From NCBI GenBank assembly GCA_023935145.1, contig CM043699.1, positions 107,722,036-107,786,035 on the forward strand: a stretch of DNA of 64,000 nucleotides. The letters run 5' to 3'. The translations under genes were made by a program, and so were the position numbers. Below are positions 57,330 through 64,000 of this stretch, piece by piece; the stretch's first letter is position 1; each line of letters begins with the position of its first letter. The stretch comes from Bretschneidera sinensis (taxonomy: Eukaryota > Streptophyta > Magnoliopsida > Brassicales > Akaniaceae). The notes under the pieces were generated by a model. The model was not told where the DNA came from and did not search any database. It saw only the letters and a program-made list of their open reading frames with translations.

Positions 57330-58746
57330 ATGGCTTATCAAGCGTCAATGCAAGAAGAAAGTTTGCGTAAAGGGTCTTGGCTTGAGGAGGAGGATGAGCG
57401 ACTAATAACCTTCGTTACCCTTTTGGGTGAACGAAGATGGGATTCATTGGCAAGAGCAGCAGGTATAATTCTCAACGATGAACATTAAGATACAAAGTTA
57501 TCACTCATTTTAAGCAGTAAGATTTCTCATTAAAAAAGTTATATATTTGCAGGTCTAAAGAGGAGTGGTAAAAGTTGTAGACTGCGGTGGCTAAACTATC
57601 TTCGTCCTAACATTAAGCATGGTAACATAAGTGAGGAAGAGGAGCAGATCATCCTTCAACTTCATCAACAATGGGGTAACAAGTACGTGTCTTTTGTTCT
57701 TTATCTCTTGTTTCTTCAAATTTAATTTGAGAAAGATCACCAACTCATGTAACTTCTATTCCACTGTAACAACTCATGCGAGATGGTTCTTGTTAGAGTA
57801 TAAAAGAATAGTTGGGTCTTTTCCCATCTGCTTAATCTTTTAGGATAAATGGTTATCAAACCCTATCTCTCAGAGCTCGAGGTATCGATTTCGAGTTTTG
57901 GAAAAATCTCCTTTCATTAATATTTCACCTAGTACTTTCCTCACGTACGTGCCTCTGTCCAAAACCCGTTAATCATTCTTCGACTTGCACCATTATCTTA
58001 CATTTAAGTCCACGTGCAAACCCATTAATTTTCACCCGACTTGCACATGAGGAGGCGTGTTAGAGTATAAAAGAATAGTTGAGCATTTTCCCATTATCTT
58101 AAGCTTTTGGGTAGTAGTGTAGTACCAACTATCTCTTTAACATATCACTAAATCTAATTTGTCCAAGGTTCATATATTAAGGATTTCTTTGAACTTTTCT
58201 TGGGTAGGTGGTCAAACATTGCAAGAAGGTTACCGGGTAGAACTGACAATGAGATAAAGAACTATTGGAGGACTAATTTGAAAAAGAAAGCACAACTTCA
58301 AGAACAATTAGGTGCAAATGCAAGTCTGTTCTGCTTCTTAGTTAATATCATTGCTCTTAGTTATGCTTGCTTTCCACCAACAATTTTGACATTATTCTGC
58401 AGCAAACTTTCAGACTGGAAGAAAAAATGCAGAGCAAGATCTCTTATTTCACAAAGGTGTTCAAAAACATAATGCTGAAGACTTGAGGCCAGTTGAGGAT
58501 ATTTTGGGAACTGATCAAAACACTTGCAATGAATTTGTTGGGATAGAGAACTTTTCATTTACAAGTTCACCATATGAAACCCGGATATCAAATTTGATAT
58601 CAGATTTGTCAAATGATCAAAGTTGTCGTGAGGTCAAACATCAGGAGGACTGCAGTAGTGTGGAATCATGCTTTTTTAATACAGGATGGATTTCTGAGGA
58701 TACTGATATATGGGACTGTTCAGGCTCTCTCTGGGACATGAATTAA
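57330..58746 (+). CDS. MYB27: R2R3-MYB transcription factor, MYB27-like
   Basis: A nuclear DNA-binding protein. Exons 57330-57462, 57553-57682, 58208-58311 and 58403-58746 join in phase into 236 residues. R2 (about residues 12-62) has W residues at [20 protein letters not shown] and [12 protein letters not shown]3 (about 65-115) has [20 protein letters not shown] and [15 protein letters not shown]. The first two introns fall at the usual MYB places. The C-terminus has [19 protein letters not shown] and ends CSGSLWDMN, which, from memory, agrees with Arabidopsis MYB27. MYB27 as symbol is therefore a likeness, not a proven orthology. The third intron (58312-58402) is inferred because the unspliced frame stops at 58472. 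A downstream ATG at 57348 (MQEESLRKG) is an alternative start. Confidence 0.83.
57790..58130. repeat. Directly repeated motif in MYB intron 2
   Basis: GTTAGAGTATAAAAGAATAG plus a following TTTTCCCAT(C/T) stretch occurs at about 57792-57832 and again at 58059-58100. Between them are a GGTATCGATTTCGAG stretch like a pol III B box and a CACGTGCAAACCC block. It is possibly a decayed short retroelement. Confidence 0.35.
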
Positions 58747-60694
58747 GCTTGTCCTTCATGAGCATATGAGCCTTTTTACTGGAAAAAAAAAAAAAAAAAA
58801 AAAACCCTATGTTTCAGCCATAATTGCCAAAAATGTATGTGTACTCGTGCATATATTTGTTGTTTTTAGTGTTTTTTTTTTTTTTTTTTTTTTTAATAAT
58901 TGAGGGTGTAAATTCAAATTTTTTATCCATAACTCACTTCGTTTTAGATGAAGGCCTGATTTGATTCCAAAGGTTTCTTATAACTACCAGAAGACTTTAC
59001 CAACTAGAATAGTTGGTACCTTCTTTAAAATATAATTTTGACAGATGAAAATATAAAAATTAATTCAAATTTTAAATAAATGTATATTGAATATTTTTGT
59101 TGACAAGCACAAATAACAGTTTGGTGCAACCAACGAGATAAATTTGATGGTATGTTTGGCGGATATGATGAAGAGAAGGATCTGATGAGATAAATAAGTA
59201 AGAGAATGAGATGTTTCATCCTATTTCTCAAAGCAGAATGATTTTATTCTATTATCATCGGAGATATCTCATCTTTCTCTTTGTCATGTCCATGAAACAC
59301 ACTTTGAGAATAAAAATCATTTTATTCTTCCCTCATCTTGTCTATCAAGCGCACACTCATAAAATGAAAATGATATTATACTTCTCTCGTCTAGTCGATG
59401 ATTGGATTCAACATTAACTGCACCTTTATAATTAAGAATTCCACGCAACATTTACGAGTGTTCAAATATAAGGAACATACCTAACACCTATGTTATATGG
59501 ATTTTTTATTTTACTATGTTGTACTCGTGTCGGACTCTTAACATTTAGATAAAGATATAACACTTGTACACTTCAAATGAAAAAAAATTATGAAAAAAAA
59601 AAGAGTCTGACACTCAAATACATATTCATATCCGACGCCTTTACTCGAGTCCGATATCATAATCCAACACTAATGTTATATGCTCCATATAAATATTCAT
59701 TGGGGCCAGTGGGCCAAAGCGTAATATAAAAGTGGAAGATAATACTGTCCATTTAGCAACTAGATTATGATTTGGAGAAAGAGAAGCCTACATGAACCGA
59801 ACAAGGCTTGGCAGACGTCACATGCTTATAAGGGAAAGATCAGAGTCCTTTTTCTTTGCCTTTCTTAAAAAAATGAACAGATAAATTTTGTGCCGAAACC
59901 TACCAGGAACAACATCAGCTTCTATATACCTGTCAAGATACTAATGATTGTTTAGTCAGCAGGTTAGTCTGAATGGATATAAAGTAAGAAAACCACCAAA
60001 TATTTAGATTAAGTGATATAAAAATGCTAAAGAGTTTCACAATCATCATCTATCTGAAACTAGTAGCCCAAATAATTAAGTTGTTCAGTATTAGAAATGT
60101 GACAATGCCCTTTTAATGGGAACAATATTCTCTCTTAGCCAAGTGTTGATTATCTAATAAATTACCTTATCTTGGCTCCATTTTAGAGACCTTCTGGCCA
60201 TTGTTGTCTCTTTTACACAACTTGCTGTATCAAGATGTTGTTCCTCATATATTTTAAAATATATTTAACAGAAATTAAATAAATTTCATAACAATTATAA
60301 AAATAAAATTATAGAATTATATCACAGTTAATGTGAAAATGATAGATTGAAGCACGGATTAATCGCTCTTTTAAAGATGCTTAGCACAACCGATGCAAAG
60401 GTTTAACTAAAACCCACAAATACACTTTTTTTTTAATTAAAATACATAACACAAGATTTATGATAATTAGCATTGAAATATGCTGTAAATGCAAATTCAA
60501 GTTTTTAGATAGGATTAGGATACTCTAATTTGGGGAAAATTTTCCTCAAATATACCTTTGGATAAATGACACATCATTTATAGTGTTGACGTGATAATCC
60601 AATGTGCACTTGGAGAAAATTTTCTCCAAAGTACTGGAAATGATCCTAATCCTTTTAGATATGATGTACGTATTGTATTTTGTAGCTTACAGAG
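58747..60694. other. Intergenic region with poly(A)/(T) runs and a MITE-like inverted repeat
   Basis: MYB 3' UTR, then long A and T homopolymers (58782-58804 and 58870-58893). At about 59150-59305 GTATGTTTGGCGGATATGAT and a GAGAAGGATCTGATGAGAT stretch are mirrored by the reverse of a CTCATCTTTCTCTTTGTCAT block with about 75% match, suggesting a decayed MITE. No gene is supported; ORFs at 59025-59417 are readings of these repeats. Confidence 0.4.
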
Positions 60695-61233
60695 TGATAT
60701 GGGCAAAATTAACTCGTCCAGTAAGATCTGGACGCGTGGACACACATTAATGACTAATCATCTTAGGCGGCGTAAGATTAGACCTTCCCAAATATGTAAT
60801 GATGAAATCACCGTCTTCAGTCTAAATTTTCCGTCTTCGGTCAGTAGAGATCGCATCTCACAAGGTTCAAAGTCACATCTCTGCTGGGACCACCTTGAGA
60901 AGAAGATCTTCGACTTTATAAAGAACCTCAAACCCTCACAATGAGGAGGCTTTTTCAGAGAGAGAACAAGAGATTTAGGGACAACTAGAACCACTTCATC
61001 TTTTTCTACCACTTCTATATTTCTCTAAACCCTTCATTTTACTTCATCTCGATACACTTACTAACTTAACCATCGAAGGGTTTTTCCTAAGGAACCCAAC
61101 TATGAGTGACTTTTCTTGCAGGGTTCGTGTACCATGTTGGAGTAATTACAGAAGAAAGCCAACACCAAGTTCTTTCTTCATCAGTCCAAAATCAATGGAC
61201 AAGACTACCATTTGTTTCTTTTTGGCATCAACA
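60695..61233 (+). repeat. Candidate solo LTR of a Tat-like retrotransposon
   Basis: The sequence has LTR features: TTTATAAAGAACCTC (TATA) at about 60914, a TTCATCTCGATACACTTACT stretch, CTTGCAGGGTTC near 61118, and an end TTTTTGGCATCAACA identical to the end of the Z 5' LTR. A start at TGATATGGGC (60695) is a guess. No partner LTR or internal domain lies nearby. The CDS-like frame at 60591-60944 has no known product. Confidence 0.45.
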
Positions 61234-61488
61234 TGAGTTTTATTCGCTAAAATTTGAGCACTCAATGAAATATTGGTTGCTGAATAATCTCTAACCTTCC
61301 ACCATTTTTATAATATGTGAATTAATAAATAGAAAGTTTTTTTCTGCCTAAGGTACTGCATGCTTTAACAGTTGAGCATGGGAAAATTGCAGGCAATAGC
61401 ATATTAAATAAGTTAATTGGTCTGATGATCCTGGGTTTTTCTTGATCATCAATTCAAAGCTCATTTAAAATTAGAATGGAAGTTGTTG
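61234..61488. other. Downstream flank of the pectate lyase gene
   Basis: AT-rich, no ORF. It probably includes the 3' UTR of the minus-strand gene ending at 61489. Confidence 0.45.
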
Positions 61489-63718
61489 TTATAACATGGA
61501 AGTAAGGGGTGCAATGTTGTACAAGAATAAAAAGCATGACAATGAAACCAAAAGGGAGAGGACACCAGATGCAGAGGGAAATGACAGAACCACATTACTC
61601 CCTGCAGACATATCATCCGTGTAGTCATGGCCTGACCCTAAACCATTTTCGCCTCCGTTTGGTCCGGTGCTCCACATTCCCAGATTGTTGCCCCTGCTCA
61701 TCATTCATCCATAATTCAGATTTTACATATAATGTTGTTGACATTAGAAGTGGAAGTGTTGCTAAATGAGTAGCATGATTTGTGAGATACTGCATAGTAA
61801 GTAATTAGTGCATACAACTCCTTGTGCTAAATTTAATTTTGATTTTAGATCAAACTTAGGCCCAAGTTGAATCCCAAACTCAACTTGACTCCCAGTTTAT
61901 TTTGGCCTCCAAAATTTGAGCTCTGGGTCTGCCCAAGTAAAAAGAAATTGAGCATGACCCAAATTGAAATGTGAATAAAGGGCAAATGGGTTTTATTCTT
62001 GATAGCTCAATTTCAACTGTTGAGGGGGTGGTAAGGCATAATTCATGAAATTGAGGGAGTTTAGTGAAATAGAGAAAAAGATAAAGGAGGGGAAAATGAA
62101 GAGAAAGTAGAAGAGATTGAAGCATAGAATTCAAGGAAAACAAAGAGTAATACTAGTGTACCTGCCACCAACACCGATGACACCAGAGTGCATAACGAGT
62201 TGATCAATGAGCACAACAGATTTAGGCTCCACACTGTAGGCCTTCTCGTACTTGACCTCAACACCTTCACCTGATGCTACAAAGAATGCCCCATTTACCA
62301 TTATATCTCCCTCTGATCTCCAGTTCCAGTCTTTCCATTCCCCTTCTCCTGTCTCCACTCTCTTTGTCACCTGCAACAACCCATTCAAATCAATTTTGAT
62401 AACTGCTACTACCAAAATTGTTTTCTTTGAAAACTCAAATTTATTAGCTTAATTGATAAAATTAATTATTTCCGCGGAAAAGATCCGATACGAATACTTC
62501 TCACACAAAAATTGAAAAAAGAAGAAGAAAGAAAGGGTTACTCCTATTTTATTGCCTATACCGATAAGAAGAGGTGATTGCTATAGTGTCGTGGTAAAAA
62601 AATAAGACAATTTGTTTTATTTATATATTTTTATGATAAAACATATATGTTTTTATAGTAAAATTTATGTTTTTAGTGATAAAACATATATTTTTAATGA
62701 TAAATTATATTTTTATCATCAATATTTTTGTTTTTATCATTAAAAATATAAATTTAATGCTAAAAATATAAATAAAACAAATTAACTTCTTTTTTTATCA
62801 AAGCACTTTAAATACCTCTTAGAAAAACAAAAAAAAAATCATGCTTGATCAAGTTTAAACTTTAAAGTTAATTTTAAGTTTAATTTTTTTTAATTTTTTT
62901 TTAAAATTTAATCAAATTTAACCAAACTTAATTAAATTTTATTAAATATTAATTAATAAACTATTTGATTTGATTTAATAAAATTAAAATTTTGATAAAT
63001 TTTAAAAATAAACTCTTGTTTAAAATTAACTTTAAATAGAATTCAAAATTCCCAATAAATCCTTTGTTTTTTAAACGCAACACAGTATCCTACGAGCTAT
63101 GGCTACTTAGCTTGAAAAGCACTGAACTTTCGGTGATGAGAACGTAGGCCCATCAACTAAAGCACAGTAGCAATTCTCATAAAGAAAAAAACAAACACAG
63201 TCGTAATTAAATACCAAAAATCAAAACTTTTTTAAAGCGAAAATAAATAAATTTAACTACTCCGTATGTACCTACCTCCTTGGCATTGCGATCAGACGGA
63301 GCAGTGTAGCGATTCCCTTGGCTATTGATGGTAGGGTTACCGCTACCACCGATAGCATACATCTCCCATTGGGTGAAATCATTGTTGACCACGTGTATGT
63401 AGCCACGTCTGCACCTGGGCATTCTCTGCACCAGCTTCTCTCCAAAGTGGTTAAACGCTATGGTCACTTGCATGCCCGAGTCTGGCAAATAGTCATCGCT
63501 GTGACCCAGCAGCATCACCTCATTGTGATGGGAGAAATAGTTGTTTGAAATTGTGATCCCTGTGGACCCCATCACCGCATCTATCAGGCCGTCTTTGCAG
63601 CGCGACAGGGAGCAGTGGTCGATCCATATGTCCTTTGACCCGAAGATGGATATCCCATCACCGTCGGATTTCGTCCGAAAACCATAGTGTGTTGGGCTTG
63701 ACCGCACATTAGTATCAC
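61489..63718 (-). CDS. Pectate lyase-like (PL1) enzyme with GPI-type C-terminus, PMR6-like; last three exons
   Basis: The enzyme cleaves de-esterified homogalacturonan in the cell wall. Minus-strand exons are 63718-63276, 62370-62162 and 61693-61489, with GT-AG borders and matching phases; earlier exons lie past 64000. The first has the parallel beta-helix core: [37 protein letters not shown], and the catalytic/substrate region [16 protein letters not shown], then [20 protein letters not shown]. The second continues [20 protein letters not shown]. The third ([22 protein letters not shown]) ends in a hydrophobic tail ([19 protein letters not shown]), suggestive of a GPI-anchor signal, uncommon among secreted pectate lyases but present in PMR6. 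No damage is seen. PMR6 identity is inferred from the tail and from PP2A B' in the window. Confidence 0.88.
62861..63036. mobile_element. MITE-like AT-rich inverted repeat in a pectate lyase intron
   Basis: TTTAAAGTTAATTTTAA (62861-62877) is perfectly complementary to TTAAAATTAACTTTAAA (63020-63036) with a 142-bp AT-rich centre. In such AT-rich DNA chance matches are common, so it is only a candidate. Confidence 0.4.
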
Positions 63719-64000
63719 CTGTGTAGCGACAAATTTAAATATGACAGTATTAAGAATTTCATCAGTGGTTGATATCGGAGACTTTAATTCGGAGAAATTC
63801 TTAAATTATTTTATACAGATAATTTGGGGATCAACTCTCAACTAATAAAGTAATGATTGTGAATTAAAGTCTATACCATATTGTTTTATACATAGATTTG
63901 AATTTTTATTAATTTGATCTATAATCACGTAATAGATTAGATTTACATAAAAAATATTTAATAAATTTAAAAATTTAGCATCCAAAACTTATAAAAGAAA

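Noticed and set aside
60591..61294. ORFs of 117 and 62 residues between the MYB and pectate lyase genes
   Set aside because: They lie in a probable solo LTR and its flank, have no known domain and no conserved pattern.
62131..62415. ORF extending past the pectate lyase exon at both ends
   Set aside because: Splice sites at 62371-62372 and 62160-62161 with matching phases show the exon is 62162-62370; the rest is intron.

Overview
This is a eudicot plant nuclear window. It is AT-rich, has GT-AG introns, and holds four ordinary plant genes around a very large stack of nested LTR retrotransposons. No organelle, bacterial or viral gene set is present. The genes, left to right, are: the last exon of a PP2A 56-kDa (B') regulatory subunit (168-491, +); a four-exon gene for a 124-residue plant protein I recognise only as conserved (52494-56119, +); an R2R3-MYB factor of the MYB27 type (57330-58746, +); and the last three exons of a pectate lyase-like enzyme with a GPI-type tail, PMR6-like (61489-63718, -). 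From memory, the Arabidopsis B' epsilon and PMR6 genes are neighbours (At3g54930 and At3g54920), so this may be a conserved neighbourhood stretched by retrotransposon insertion.

From 2502 to 51975 (about 49.5 kb) nearly everything is transposon, four levels deep. Level 1 is Z, a Tat-like Ty3/gypsy element with only gag and protease (LTRs 2502-2968 and 51596-51975). Level 2, inside Z, is A, a Tekay/Del-type chromovirus (LTRs 4552-6626 and 48754-50754). Level 3, inside the RNase H region of A, is C, a SIRE/Maximus-type Ty1/copia element on the minus strand (LTRs 9417-10549 and 45639-46813). Level 4 is three elements inside C: B, a second Tekay/Del element (11938-20390, +); E, an Athila-like gag-protease element without reverse transcriptase or integrase (25028-33874, +); and D, a second SIRE-type copia element (34341-44327, +). 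Target-site duplications support the order: ACTAT for E, TAAAG for D, a decayed GTGAT for C and a decayed GCAAC-like site for A. All element ORFs are broken by stops, frameshifts or deletions, and none looks autonomous.

The most unusual signals are in the non-coding parts of the elements. C and D carry arrays of a 12-bp palindrome (CCAGTCGACTGG) both in the LTRs and in the spacer between pol and an accessory ORF. E, from a different superfamily, carries a different palindrome-like motif (TGCGATCGAGCGCA) in the same two places, and its accessory ORF sits in the same position and may belong to the same family. A and B carry yet another palindrome (ACATGTCGACATGT) beside a 35-bp tandem array in their LTRs. 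A second oddity is that both LTRs of A are followed by the same stretch of Z, as if one LTR and its flank had been copied onto the other end.

Right of the stack, the genes are separated by ordinary AT-rich intergenic DNA with several MITE-like inverted repeats, a candidate Tat-type solo LTR (60695-61233) and a compound microsatellite inside an intron. All calls come from reading the sequence by eye; family names rest on recall of motifs, not on searches.
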